Shown piece by piece: positions 50,424 through 60,053 of a DNA stretch of 64,000 bases. Source of the DNA: Thermofilum uzonense (lineage in GTDB: Archaea; Thermoproteota; Thermoprotei; Thermofilales; Thermofilaceae). The notes below the pieces were generated by a model. That model saw nothing but the letters and a program-made list of their open reading frames with translations. It searched no databases and was not told the DNA's origin. The stretch lies in contig NZ_CP009961.1 of the NCBI RefSeq assembly GCF_000993805.1, positions 676,714 through 740,713 of the forward strand. The letters run 5' to 3'. The number at the start of each line of letters is the position of its first letter. The first letter of the stretch is position 1. Made by a program: the position numbers and the translations under genes.

Positions 50424-53346
50424 CCGGGAGCAGAAGGTATTTTATAACGCCTTTCTGCTGTACACGCATCTTCGAGAGGGGATCCTGGATCGCCACTAGC
50501 TGGGGCCTCCCGCTTCCAATGTTTGTCACGATGTAAAGCCAGTACTTCTCTCTCTGCGACTCGGCCATCCTATACTCCTCCTCCGTCAGCTCCGCGAGAA
50601 GCGAGGGGCCCTTGTGACCCTTCACCTCTATGAACCGCTCCTCGCCAGTCCCCGGGTCCCTGCTGTAGATGTCGTAGTGCTCGTGCTGGCTCACGTCCAC
50701 AGGCTCCCGCCCCCGGTTCCTCTCGTACTCCATCGCCACCCTCATCGCCTCCTGCTCGACCTGCCTGCGCTCCTCCATACTCATCTCCGCTTCAACGGCG
50801 AGAGCGCCGGGGCTAGTGAATCGTATCACACCGATAAGCCTAGGGTCACCCAGAGTATACTTATTGAAGGGATCAGTATCCTTACCCACCCTTAGCCCCC
50901 TTTTGACGAGGCTTTCCCGATACCTCCTGTAGTCGCTTAGAAGGGTCTCAAGGACGTCTCGAGCCGTTCTCCTTAATTTCACATCATCGCTATGTTCTGA
51001 TGATTGGAATTCCTGGGCCTCCAAGACAAGTTCACGCAATGTCAAAGACAGGAGTTTTAACAGCTCAGCACCCCTGATCACAGACCCAGCATCATCAACA
51101 GCAACTGGTTCACTGTAAACAACCCTCCCCTCTACATCCTTAAACGATAACTCGTAAACCCGTATTTCGCGCTCCGCCTCCCCTTTTGCAACGAGAAAAA
51201 CCGGCTTTTGCAGGGAGACTTCCCCCAGAGCCCTCATGAGAGCGGACAATGCCCTCCACGTCTCGGATAATGGGATTGGAGTCCCGCCAATCGATTTAAC
51301 AGCATAATCGCCTCCATACTCGTGGACAAGGTCGGGTCTAAGTCGCGAGAGAGACCTTATAAGATCTCCTGCGGCTTCCTTCGCCTCTTGCACAGTGGCA
51401 AAGCCCGTGCCCTTATACATAAATTCTGCTATTAGATCCCTGTCTGGCCTCTCTAAGCCTCCAACCTTCTTGAGATCCTCTTGGAGCTGAACTATAGTAT
51501 TGTAGATCTGCTCGACAAGCCTCTCTAAAGCCTTTTCACCACCCTTTAGGTACTCGCTCCTGAGACGATACTCGGTAACCCTTGAAACCCGTTGACCACG
51601 CCTAACCACTGGTGGGGGAAGCTGTGCGCGCTGCTCAAGATCTATCACAAGCGCCTCTTCCCCTACGGGGGGCTTGTCAAGCTTGCCTAAAGCTCTCCCC
51701 ATCGCTATGAGCTTGCTGTACAAAACTTTCAAAACGTCCATGTCACTATCCACTGCAAGAAAAACAGTGTACACTTTCACCTCTCTCCTCTGACCTAGCC
51801 TCCACACTCTGCCGATTCTCTGCTCTAACTTAACGGGAGACCAGGGTGGCTCGTAGTTAATGAGGATGTTGGCTACCTGGAGGTTTAGGCCCTCAGAGGC
51901 GACATCCGTTGCAACCAAGACCCTCCCACCGGGCTTCTCAAGCCATTTTTTCACGTTTGATAGTCTGTCCTCCTTCCGAGCGTCGTCACCCGTAAGAAGC
52001 CCGACTTTCTCCTGTCCTAATCTTTTAGCTAAGATCCTTGAAACATGCATTGCGGTGTCACGGAACTCAGTGAACACTATAACCTTCTCTCCTGAACCCA
52101 CGTGCTGCTCTACAAGGTCAATCACGGCACTAAGCCTACTGTCATTCTCTAGAATATTCTTCGCAAGGTTTACCAGCGATTTCATCTCTTTGACATCATT
52201 CTCGGAAAAGTATGCTGAACAAGACTCCGCGAAATCCTCCACTATCTTGTCGGGGTCAGTATCACTCTCAAGCTCCTCAAAACCCAGACCCAAGACTGCC
52301 CTAGCCAGTCTCAACTGCTTCATGTTAAGTTTTCCAGGCCGGAGGAAGTCGTGACGCCCCAAATTGATTAAGGCCGCCCTCTTCGCTAGGATCTTCTCCA
52401 TAGTGCTAATCGCGGCATAAGGGCTAGATGAAGCCCTCTTGAATATCAAGGCGTTCAGTAGGCCCAAGGCCCTCTGATCGGTTCCTGTAAGCTTGTGATA
52501 GTCAAGTATCTTTGTCCTGAGGAACTTGATAAGCCTCGAGTGAAACTCGACCTCGTCCCCTGTGGCCTGCACAACGACAGCCACAACCTTACACGGGGGA
52601 AAAACCTCCCTCCCCTCATACACATTGTTGACGTCAATCTTCGTCCGCCTAAAGATCAATACGTTGCGGGCACTCGCATGGAACTCTGGTCTATCTAGGG
52701 CCTTAAAGTCTTTTACAAGGTAAGGATCTAGGAGACGGAGCCTATTCAAGTAGTCCCTCGGATCCCCTCTATGGGGCGTCGCAGATAGAAAAAGCATATT
52801 CCTCTTAACGTCTGACGATATACTGGATACAAACCTTAACCTAAGCGTCTCACGACCAGTAGAGGGTAAGCTGAGCCTATGCGCCTCGTCGACTATAACG
52901 AGATCCCAATTCACCCTCTGTACTTCATCCCGATACCTTGACCTCTTAACTAGGTCGAGGGATGCGACATAAACTCCTCTAGAGAAGCTCCCCTCATTAA
53001 GACCCCTGAAGTTAGACCTCTCGATCCTCCTAGGTATTAAATTAAACCTCTCAAGCTCTAGGATCCACTGCCTAACAAGCACTCTTGGAACAAGAACAAG
53101 AACCCTTTCAGCGTATCCGAGCTCCATGAGCCTTTCCATTGCCAGGATAGCAGTAATCGTCTTACCTAGACCTATCTCGTCGGCTACAAACACCCTCAGC
53201 GGCTGCCGGAATAAAACCCTGGCGAGAAACTCCGCCTGATGAAGATACGGCGTTACCGGAGGATTCGCCTTAACCAGTGCCGAGAAGAATACAGGGTTAT
53301 AATGCGAGTAAACCCTGAAAACCTCCCTGACCAGATCTACAGCCAT
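50407..53346 (-). CDS. SNF2-family helicase with a C-terminal DUF3883 nuclease-like domain
   Basis: 979 residues. SF2/SNF2 motifs: FVADEIGLGKTITAI (I) near residue 55, VIVDEAHRL (II, DEAH) near residue 152, LFLSATPHRGDP (III), VLVATDVASEGLNLQVANI (V) and QRIGRVWRLGQRR (VI) near residue 515. This is the RapA/HepA-like branch that translocates on double-stranded DNA. A helical middle part follows. The last ~100 residues are DUF3883-like: YDIYSRDPGTGEERFIEVKG, with Asp and E-x-K forming a PD-(D/E)XK-like core. It is analogous to the DISARM DrmD helicase and to the helicase of Hma systems. The gene begins 1 bp after the small 140-residue gene. Confidence 0.88.
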   Translation of the reverse strand: MAVDLVREVFRVYSHYNPVFFSALVKANPPVTPYLHQAEFLARVLFRQPLRVFVADEIGLGKTITAILAMERLMELGYAERVLVLVPRVLVRQWILELERFNLIPRRIERSNFRGLNEGSFSRGVYVASLDLVKRSRYRDEVQRVNWDLVIVDEAHRLSLPSTGRETLRLRFVSSISSDVKRNMLFLSATPHRGDPRDYLNRLRLLDPYLVKDFKALDRPEFHASARNVLIFRRTKIDVNNVYEGREVFPPCKVVAVVVQATGDEVEFHSRLIKFLRTKILDYHKLTGTDQRALGLLNALIFKRASSSPYAAISTMEKILAKRAALINLGRHDFLRPGKLNMKQLRLARAVLGLGFEELESDTDPDKIVEDFAESCSAYFSENDVKEMKSLVNLAKNILENDSRLSAVIDLVEQHVGSGEKVIVFTEFRDTAMHVSRILAKRLGQEKVGLLTGDDARKEDRLSNVKKWLEKPGGRVLVATDVASEGLNLQVANILINYEPPWSPVKLEQRIGRVWRLGQRREVKVYTVFLAVDSDMDVLKVLYSKLIAMGRALGKLDKPPVGEEALVIDLEQRAQLPPPVVRRGQRVSRVTEYRLRSEYLKGGEKALERLVEQIYNTIVQLQEDLKKVGGLERPDRDLIAEFMYKGTGFATVQEAKEAAGDLIRSLSRLRPDLVHEYGGDYAVKSIGGTPIPLSETWRALSALMRALGEVSLQKPVFLVAKGEAEREIRVYELSFKDVEGRVVYSEPVAVDDAGSVIRGAELLKLLSLTLRELVLEAQEFQSSEHSDDVKLRRTARDVLETLLSDYRRYRESLVKRGLRVGKDTDPFNKYTLGDPRLIGVIRFTSPGALAVEAEMSMEERRQVEQEAMRVAMEYERNRGREPVDVSQHEHYDIYSRDPGTGEERFIEVKGHKGPSLLAELTEEEYRMAESQREKYWLYIVTNIGSGRPQLVAIQDPLSKMRVQQKGVIKYLLLPGEASG

Positions 53347-53347
53347 C

Positions 53348-53770
53348 CTAGTCCAACCCGTGCAGTACCTTGAACGCCCGAGCCGGCCTCCGAAGCGCTA
53401 CCCTGCCCCTCTCGAAGGCCGCTAAGAACCTCGTGAACCAGAAGAACAGCTCGTACTCGTCCAGGCCCCTCACCACCTCCTCCAGCTCCCTCACCTTCGC
53501 CTCGCTCCTCAGCGTCTCGCGGACGGCCGCGTAGACCGCGAGCCTCTTGTAGGTACCCTCCCCCACCCTCAACGAGCGCTTCTTAGGCCGCACGAGCCCC
53601 CCAAGCCGCTCAGCCAGCAGCACCAGCTCGCTCCACGGGCACGCAGCGGCGAGCTCCGGCTTCCCGAGGTAGACGTTCGGGTAGAAGCGGCACACCTGCA
53701 CAGTGTCGACACTATTGCGGCGCTTGACCCGCTTCTCCGCGTACACAATAAGCCTCTCCGCCTCGCTCAT
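53348..53770 (-). CDS. Small protein of unknown function linking DUF499 and the helicase
   Basis: 140 residues, basic (many Arg), with RLIVYAEKRVKRRNSVDTVQ then VCRFYPNVYLGKPELAAACP at the start. A helical second half follows (RELEEVVRGLDEYELFFWFT). Two cysteines are close together. It overlaps the DUF499 stop by ATGA (53767-53770), and the helicase starts 1 bp after its own stop, so it is clearly part of the unit. It is shorter than DUF3780, the usual small partner in this position, and I do not recognise it. It may be an adaptor between ATPase and helicase or bind DNA. Confidence 0.65.
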   Translation of the reverse strand: MSEAERLIVYAEKRVKRRNSVDTVQVCRFYPNVYLGKPELAAACPWSELVLLAERLGGLVRPKKRSLRVGEGTYKRLAVYAAVRETLRSEAKVRELEEVVRGLDEYELFFWFTRFLAAFERGRVALRRPARAFKVLHGLD

Positions 53771-56700
53771 AGCGAACTCACACCCCTGTACTTCGATAAC
53801 TTCCTCTCCGTCTCATCCGTGTACTCGACGGGCTTCCCCAGCTTGAGCAGCGCCCTGAGCTCGCTCGGCGCGAAGATTCCCGTGCTCCTCATCAGCTCCC
53901 TCACGAGCGCGGGGAAGACCGCCGGGTCGACGCGCCTCACGGTAAGCTCGACAGACAGATCGCCACGCTCCAGGCGGACATGCCCCTCCTCCAGCTCCAG
54001 GGGCCCGAACTCGCCGCTCCTCAGCAGATCCTCGAGCCCCTCGAGCTCCTTGGCGACGAGCCTCCTGATCAGGGGAACCCTTTCGGCCTTCACGAACACG
54101 GCGAGCGCGCCAAGAGCCGGGCGCTCGAGCTCCGGCGAGGTGGCGGTGACCTCAAAGCGATACTCTCCCTCCGCCTCGGGGGCCCTGAGCCTCCACGTGG
54201 CCTTGAAGGGCGGTACCCCGCTGCTCGGCTCCACGGAGCCCTCGCTAACACGCAGCGACACAGGCTGCTTGAGGGGCTCCACGGGCTCCACGAAGACCTC
54301 GACGGCCACCTCCTCGCCTGGAGCCGCCTCGACCGCGCTCCTCGCCACGGTGACCAAGACCCTGTCCCCGATCTCCTCCTCTATCCTTACCAACGGGGAA
54401 GTCAGGAGCACGTCCACAACCTTATCGGGGGGCAGCTGGTCCAGCGGCGTTTCGCGCCCCTTGACCAGCACGGCGTAGCTGACCCTCACCTTCCTACCCT
54501 GGCTCTCGGCCACGCCCGGCTTCAAGCTCTCCAGCAGTCTGGACGCGGCCAGCCTCCGGGGGAGGACGATGTCGGTCTCCAGCACGCTCTCGGGTACCTC
54601 GCCTGACGGGTATTCTGGGGCCTCCTCGCGCCTGTACACGCGGGCCCAGAAGAGCCTACCGTCCTTCTGGAGCCCGATCCTCAGCGTGCTGACTCCCTCC
54701 ATCAGGGCTTGGAACACGAGCTCCCTCCTGACGAAGGGGAGCCTCGGGTTCGTGAAGAAGTAGCTGAGGATGTTCCCAACCGTCAGCTCCTTCTCGCCCT
54801 CGGACAGCGCAACCCCTGTGCTCTTCAGCAGGTGGTCGAGCTCGTCGAAGCTCAGCGCGTCGATTTTCGCCTTGCCCACGTCGGGGCTCGCCAAGGTGTC
54901 CTCGGCTACGACAGCGAGCGACGTGGCGCGGGGGCTGGCCCTGGCCTTGACCACTTCCTCGCCGCTCGGGAACGCCACCGTGTCGAAGGCTGAGATTATC
55001 TCGCTGTACAGCTGCTCCTCAAGCTTCTTGCTTAGCTCCCTGAGCTTCTTGCCCTGCAGCTCTCTAGAGTCTTTGTCCAGGTAAATTTCCTTCAGCTGCT
55101 TCTCCACGCTATTGCAGGCCACAAGCTTAGCGCAGAGCCCCAGCAGGTGCTCAACCCTCCTCTCGTCGCTCGGGTAGAGCACGGCGACCGTGTTCCTGTA
55201 GACCTTGACGCCGCCCTCCTTCCGCTCGAAGATTATCCTCCTCACCTCGTCGTCGCTTAGCCTCCTGGGGGAGATTACAAGGTAGTGTGCTGGCTCGTCG
55301 AGGGGCAGCGGCTCGTCCCTCACCTGCGCGTCGAAGAGGCGGGGCGCCCCCTCCCTCGGCGCACCAGGTGGGGGCTCGCGGGCGAGCTTTCTCAGGGCGT
55401 CGACCAGCCTCTCCCGGGCTGTGACAGGGCTCACGCGCTTGGCCTCGTCCTCGACAATCTCGATGACCGAGCGCATCGGGTTGTACCAATACCGCCCATC
55501 CCTCTCCTGCAGGTAGAGCAGCTCGCTCGCCGCGATGTTCAGCTGGTTCTGCACGTCCACGGGCTTACGCCCGGTGCCCCTGGCGAGGGACTCCTCGTAG
55601 ACCATGAACGCCACGTCCTCCTTCGTCGGGAACACCCTCTCCGGGGTCAGCGCCGTCCCGTACACGTACGTCCTCAAGAAGATCGAGAGCGCGACCCTGT
55701 ACAAGAGGCCCGTCGGATCCAGCTGCCTCGCCCTGCCGAGGAGGTCCTTGTCGACTACAGGGGCGAAGGAAGCGAAGGACTGGGTGAGCAGGAAGCCCCT
55801 GATCTTGTCGTCCGCCACGTCGATGTGCCACGGCATTACGAAGTCAGGGTCCTCGCCGCTCTGCAGGATCCTTCTCACGACGAGCCTGGAGATCCTTAGC
55901 GCGTCCCGCGTCCGCTGCAACTCGGGATTCCTCGTCACGATGTCGTAGAGTGTCTCCAGGTAGCTCGGGTGGAACGGCGCCGTGGCGTCGAGCTTGGACG
56001 CCGCGTCGACCGCGCTCCTCCCGAAGACGTCCTGCTCCCTGCTGTAGAGGTCCAAGTACCTGCTGCGGAGCTCCTGCACACTCCTCTCGTCAATGCTCTC
56101 AAAGATCCTCCTCTTCAAGACGTGCATGATCTCCTCGGGCCGCAGCGGGACGTCGTAGGCCGCCGTGACCCTGCCTATGCCCCTCCGGATCATCCCGACG
56201 GCCTCCCTGTACGCGTCCACGTACCTCTCCTCGCCCTCCCTCACCTCGAGTGGGAGCGTCACAACCAGCGCGGCCCTCGTCCCCTCTACCGCCTTGGCGA
56301 GGCTCTCGACGAAGGCGATGACGTTCTTCCCGTAGCCCCTCAGCCCCTCGTCTCCTGACTCGAGGAACCTGGTCGCGTACTTCGCGATCTCGTCGACCAG
56401 GATGACCGCGGGCTCCTCGCCCAGGAGCCTGTGCAGGGCCTCGGCGGTGGGGGCGTAGGCCTTCTCGTCCTCCTCCCTGAGCTGGGCGTAGCGGCCCAGC
56501 TGGTGCGCCAGCGAGCCCCAGATCGTCCTCACCTGGTAGGGGGCGAGGCTAAGCGGCTTCGAGGGGTTCGGGCACAGCTCGTCGGACTCCCCGTCCAGCA
56601 CGACGACCCTTGGCCGGGCCTTGGCGTACAGCGCTCCCAGCTCGGGGTCCAGCCTCCCGAGCGCCTCGTGCCTCCTTGCCGCGTGTACGATCGCGAGCAG

Positions 56701-56961
56701 CAGGTGTGTCTTGCCGCCGCCGTACAGCGAGAACAGCGGGAAGATCCGGCGCGCCCCCCTCCCCAGCGCCGCCTCGGCTACTTCGCGCAGGATCCCCTTC
56801 ATCGAGTCGGAGAGGTACGTTGCCGCGAAGAACTGCTCCGGATCCCTGTAGAGCTCGTGGCCCCGGCCCAGGTAAGCGTCAGCGAGCGAGGGCGCCAGCT
56901 GCGCGTCCAGCGCCTCGTCGAAGAGATCGCTCCGGGCCCTCGCGTACTCCTTAAGCCCCAT
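53767..56961 (-). CDS. DUF499-type defence ATPase
   Basis: 1064 residues. The N-terminal AAA-like module has EQFFAATYLSDSMKGILREV then Walker A LYGGGKTHLLLA (residues 79-90), Walker B AVILVDEIAKYATRF near residue 190, and an arginine-rich sensor region. The long middle part is helical. The C-terminal ~250 residues include an immunoglobulin-like segment (PLKQPVSLRVSEGSVEPSSG) and an all-beta/alpha end. DUF499 proteins co-occur with DUF1156 methylases and helicases in defence islands. The ATPase is thought to power or gate the response, by mechanism unknown. It overlaps DUF1156 by 11 bp. GC content is much higher than in the surrounding genes. Confidence 0.88.
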   Translation of the reverse strand: MGLKEYARARSDLFDEALDAQLAPSLADAYLGRGHELYRDPEQFFAATYLSDSMKGILREVAEAALGRGARRIFPLFSLYGGGKTHLLLAIVHAARRHEALGRLDPELGALYAKARPRVVVLDGESDELCPNPSKPLSLAPYQVRTIWGSLAHQLGRYAQLREEDEKAYAPTAEALHRLLGEEPAVILVDEIAKYATRFLESGDEGLRGYGKNVIAFVESLAKAVEGTRAALVVTLPLEVREGEERYVDAYREAVGMIRRGIGRVTAAYDVPLRPEEIMHVLKRRIFESIDERSVQELRSRYLDLYSREQDVFGRSAVDAASKLDATAPFHPSYLETLYDIVTRNPELQRTRDALRISRLVVRRILQSGEDPDFVMPWHIDVADDKIRGFLLTQSFASFAPVVDKDLLGRARQLDPTGLLYRVALSIFLRTYVYGTALTPERVFPTKEDVAFMVYEESLARGTGRKPVDVQNQLNIAASELLYLQERDGRYWYNPMRSVIEIVEDEAKRVSPVTARERLVDALRKLAREPPPGAPREGAPRLFDAQVRDEPLPLDEPAHYLVISPRRLSDDEVRRIIFERKEGGVKVYRNTVAVLYPSDERRVEHLLGLCAKLVACNSVEKQLKEIYLDKDSRELQGKKLRELSKKLEEQLYSEIISAFDTVAFPSGEEVVKARASPRATSLAVVAEDTLASPDVGKAKIDALSFDELDHLLKSTGVALSEGEKELTVGNILSYFFTNPRLPFVRRELVFQALMEGVSTLRIGLQKDGRLFWARVYRREEAPEYPSGEVPESVLETDIVLPRRLAASRLLESLKPGVAESQGRKVRVSYAVLVKGRETPLDQLPPDKVVDVLLTSPLVRIEEEIGDRVLVTVARSAVEAAPGEEVAVEVFVEPVEPLKQPVSLRVSEGSVEPSSGVPPFKATWRLRAPEAEGEYRFEVTATSPELERPALGALAVFVKAERVPLIRRLVAKELEGLEDLLRSGEFGPLELEEGHVRLERGDLSVELTVRRVDPAVFPALVRELMRSTGIFAPSELRALLKLGKPVEYTDETERKLSKYRGVSSL

Positions 56962-59900
56962 GCAACCACCCCTCGAGCGTGCCAGTGCCCGTCTGGTAGG
57001 AGAGCACGCGGCCGCATAGCTCTTTCTCGGGGTCCGTCGGGGGGAGCAGCCTGTGGAGAACCTTGGCGAGCCTCACGGCCTCGCCGACGTGGTGGGCCCC
57101 CAGGGCCCTCAGCCGCTCGTAGCGCTTCTTAAACTCCTCGACGCCGTAGCTCACGGCGTAGTACTCGAGCATGTGCAGCGCGTCGACAGGGCTCCTCAGC
57201 GAGGGCTCCGCCGGGTCGAGGCCCCGCTTGCGGAAGAGCTCCACCAGGTCGTCCCTCCCGCCCCCCCTCGGCTCCAGCAGGAGGAAGTCCTCGCCGCCCC
57301 TCTCAACGATCGCCAACGCAGCAAGCCGCTTGTCGTCGACGCCCGTCCCGAGTCCGAGAATGTGCGCCGCGCTCCGATCCATCACCCTCCTCCCGGCCCT
57401 GGCGCTGCGCGGCAACAGGAGCTTCGCTAGCATATAGTACAGCGCCTCGCCGCTCCTCACCTCCTCCACCCCGCCCTCCTCGCCCGCGGCTCTGGCTAGG
57501 GCCCTGGCCAGGCCCCTCGCGGCCGCAGGGTAGGCCTTCTCGGCCACCAGCCTGCCGATGTCCTCTGCGCCTACCACCTTCTTCCTCGAGGTGAAGGGGG
57601 CCAGTGTGGCCGCAAGCGTGCCCACGAACAGGTCGACGCCCCACCAGCCAGCCTTGAGCAGCTCCTCGGCTCGCCGCTCCGCCGACGCGACGGCCTCCCT
57701 GTACACCTCGTCCGCGAGCGCCTCGCCGGCGCGGCCTGGCCTCCACACCACCACGATCGAGGTGTCGAGCGCCGCCTTGCCCCTGGCCGTCACGCGCTGC
57801 GCCGACTCCGTCGCCACCGGAAACGCTGCACTGACACGGAAGCCGGCGCGCCAGCCGGCGGAGATCAGCTCCTCCCAGGCCTCGGGGTTCGTGTGCGCGT
57901 AGTACGTCACCAGCAGCCCGTCGTCCGCGAGCAGCTCGCGCATCCTGGAGAACGAGCGGCGGAGCAGCTCGATGAAGTGCTCACGAGCCGCCTCCTTACT
58001 TGCTCTGCCGCCTTCGAAGAAGCTGAGCCTGCCCGGGCTCAGGCCAACCTCCCTCATCGCGAACTCCTCCCACTGCGTCCTCACCTCCCTATAGCCCCCG
58101 CCCACCTCCCTGAAGAACGCCTCGCCAAGGAAGCGGGGCGCGAGCCTCCCATCCACCACGTCGCACAGCGCCCTCTTCAGCCACACGTAGTAGAAGTCGC
58201 TCAGCTCAGAATAGGGTACATCATCACGGTAAGGCGGGTCGGTTACCACGATGTCGATCTTCTCGTCCTTAAGCCCGCTGAGTACAGCAGCGTCATCGAG
58301 CAAAACCCTAATCTTACCCGGACTGCGAGAAACGGCGGTAATAAGGTAAGCTAAGGCTCGTGTTTCTGACCTGACAGCATTAGCGAATGAAACGGGTGTC
58401 TTAAGAACACCTGACAGTCTCTTCTCAGCAAAGGGCTGTATTTCGCACCAATTCCATTGCATGGCAATTCCTCTATCAGCCAGAGAAGGTGATACATCTA
58501 CACCCCAAGGATTGCTTGAGTGTAACCAGGTCATCATGGTATTGTACACTGTGTGCTTCAATACCGCCGTTGCTAGATACACTGTCACCGCTTCGGAGTA
58601 CTCGAACGCTTCCTCCTTGCTCCAGCCCTCTGCCAGCTTCTCCTCCTCGACCCTCTTCCCAGCCTCCCTGACCAGCTTGACGAGCTTGACCAGGGTCAGG
58701 AGCTGGCGCGGGTTGAAGAGCTTGTAAAACTTGTCAAAACCCCAAAGAGTGATTCCAAAGGTACCTGCAGTGCCCATTTGGTATGGTGCAAATAGCTCCG
58801 TTGGTATATCTGGGTCTCCCCACATACTCCTCAGCTTCTCGAGCGCCCTCCACAACTTCTCTGTGTCCGCGGGCTTGCAGGGCTCGAAGCTCAGGTCGCC
58901 CCCCTCGACCCTGACCTTGACGAGGAGGATGGGCCTCGCGGGCGCCGCCCTGACCTCCTCGAGGCTCGCCCTGCCCTCCAGGTAGCGCTCGAGCAGGGTG
59001 TTCCACTGTTTGAGGGCCCACTTGACGTACCACTCGTAGTCCTGGCCCTTGGGCCTCTCGACGGTGTGCCTGCCGGCCGGTGTGATGAAGCGGATCTGGT
59101 TCCCGCAGTGGAGGCACGTCGCAACCTCGCGCTTCGCGTCGACGTTGGGCTTCCTGACCGTGTAGCGCCTCCCGCCGACCTCCACGTAGCCCTGCTTCGC
59201 GTTGACCTTTGCCTTCAGGGCCTTCGCCCCTAGCTCTCTGTTCAGGTCGACAACTTTGATCGAGTGGTCCCAGTCCATCCAGGCGAGCCTGGTGAAGAGG
59301 CCTTTCCTAGCACCCTCCTCTTCCCCCTCGGGCCCGGCCTCTTGCTCGGCGGCCTTGCGGACTCTGGCGAGCCACCAGTTGCCGACCAGGGGGGTGTACT
59401 TGCCGCAGTGGGGGCACTTTACCTCCCAGGTGCCGATGTAGACGGCGACGTCTGGCTCGTAAAGCTCCTTTATGTCAGGGTCTTCTTTGAGGTGCTCGGC
59501 AACCCGTTTGCCCCACTCTTCGACGTCCTTTACAAGCTTGTCGCCTAGTTTTTCCTCGACGGCCCATCTTGGGTACTCGAGGACCGCCTTAAGGAGCACA
59601 TAGGCTGTGGGTAGGAGCTCGACGGCTACGACCTCGCCGAAGCCAAGCCTTAGTGCTTCTAGGGGGATTGAGCCGTAGCCCGCGAAGGGGTCTAGCACCC
59701 TCATCTTGGATATCTTGTCCTTTATCTCCTCGGGGAGTTGAGGGTTCTCGCGGTGTGGGACATTCCCGACATTCTTGTCTCTGAGATCCACCTTGACGCG
59801 TAGTATATACCTGGTGAAGGATTGCTCGTCGAAGTCAGCTGGGAGGGCTGCTGCGGCTAGAACGGCCCTGGCGCTTGCGAGGGGTTTGCGTGTCCACCAG

Positions 59901-60016
59901 AAGACCATTTCCCAGTGTGGGGGCCTGCCTCCTCCTTGCTTCTCCTTGGCGGAGGCCTCGTTTATAATACTGACGGGGAGCCTTGGCGACTCGATAAATC
60001 TTTCTGGCTTAGACAT
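56951..60016 (-). CDS. DUF1156-family DNA methyltransferase (putative N6-adenine or N4-cytosine)
   Basis: 1021 residues. The N-terminal DUF1156 signature is FIESPRLPVSIINEASAKEK then PPHWEMVFWWTRKPLASARA (residues 7-52). The SAM motif is LDPFAGYGSIPLEALRLG near residue 109, two zinc ribbons follow (CPHCG at 201-205 and CLHCG near 297), and the catalytic motif is VVTDPPYRDDVPYSELSDFY near residue 590. DPPY marks amino-methylation of DNA. About 480 residues lie between the SAM and catalytic motifs and may hold target recognition. It is the first gene of the unit, with a TATA-like box at 60041-60053. Its modification could mark self DNA. Composition varies sharply within the gene. Confidence 0.9.
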   Translation of the reverse strand: MSKPERFIESPRLPVSIINEASAKEKQGGGRPPHWEMVFWWTRKPLASARAVLAAAALPADFDEQSFTRYILRVKVDLRDKNVGNVPHRENPQLPEEIKDKISKMRVLDPFAGYGSIPLEALRLGFGEVVAVELLPTAYVLLKAVLEYPRWAVEEKLGDKLVKDVEEWGKRVAEHLKEDPDIKELYEPDVAVYIGTWEVKCPHCGKYTPLVGNWWLARVRKAAEQEAGPEGEEEGARKGLFTRLAWMDWDHSIKVVDLNRELGAKALKAKVNAKQGYVEVGGRRYTVRKPNVDAKREVATCLHCGNQIRFITPAGRHTVERPKGQDYEWYVKWALKQWNTLLERYLEGRASLEEVRAAPARPILLVKVRVEGGDLSFEPCKPADTEKLWRALEKLRSMWGDPDIPTELFAPYQMGTAGTFGITLWGFDKFYKLFNPRQLLTLVKLVKLVREAGKRVEEEKLAEGWSKEEAFEYSEAVTVYLATAVLKHTVYNTMMTWLHSSNPWGVDVSPSLADRGIAMQWNWCEIQPFAEKRLSGVLKTPVSFANAVRSETRALAYLITAVSRSPGKIRVLLDDAAVLSGLKDEKIDIVVTDPPYRDDVPYSELSDFYYVWLKRALCDVVDGRLAPRFLGEAFFREVGGGYREVRTQWEEFAMREVGLSPGRLSFFEGGRASKEAAREHFIELLRRSFSRMRELLADDGLLVTYYAHTNPEAWEELISAGWRAGFRVSAAFPVATESAQRVTARGKAALDTSIVVVWRPGRAGEALADEVYREAVASAERRAEELLKAGWWGVDLFVGTLAATLAPFTSRKKVVGAEDIGRLVAEKAYPAAARGLARALARAAGEEGGVEEVRSGEALYYMLAKLLLPRSARAGRRVMDRSAAHILGLGTGVDDKRLAALAIVERGGEDFLLLEPRGGGRDDLVELFRKRGLDPAEPSLRSPVDALHMLEYYAVSYGVEEFKKRYERLRALGAHHVGEAVRLAKVLHRLLPPTDPEKELCGRVLSYQTGTGTLEGWLHGA

Positions 60017-60040
60017 TGGTAATTTAAAGGTTTCGAGTCA

Positions 60041-60053
60041 TTTATTTTTTATG
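60041..60053 (-). promoter_or_regulatory. TATA-like box of the defence unit
   Basis: CATAAAAAATAAA on the minus strand is centred 30 nt before ATG 60016 and gives a leader of only a few bases. It is the only strong promoter before the five leftward genes, which have no gap large enough for another. Confidence 0.5.

Noticed and set aside
53819-57132. Long rightward open frames across the GC-rich DUF499 gene
   Set aside because: They are antisense shadows produced by high GC and few stop codons; the leftward protein has clear motifs and the mirror frames do not.
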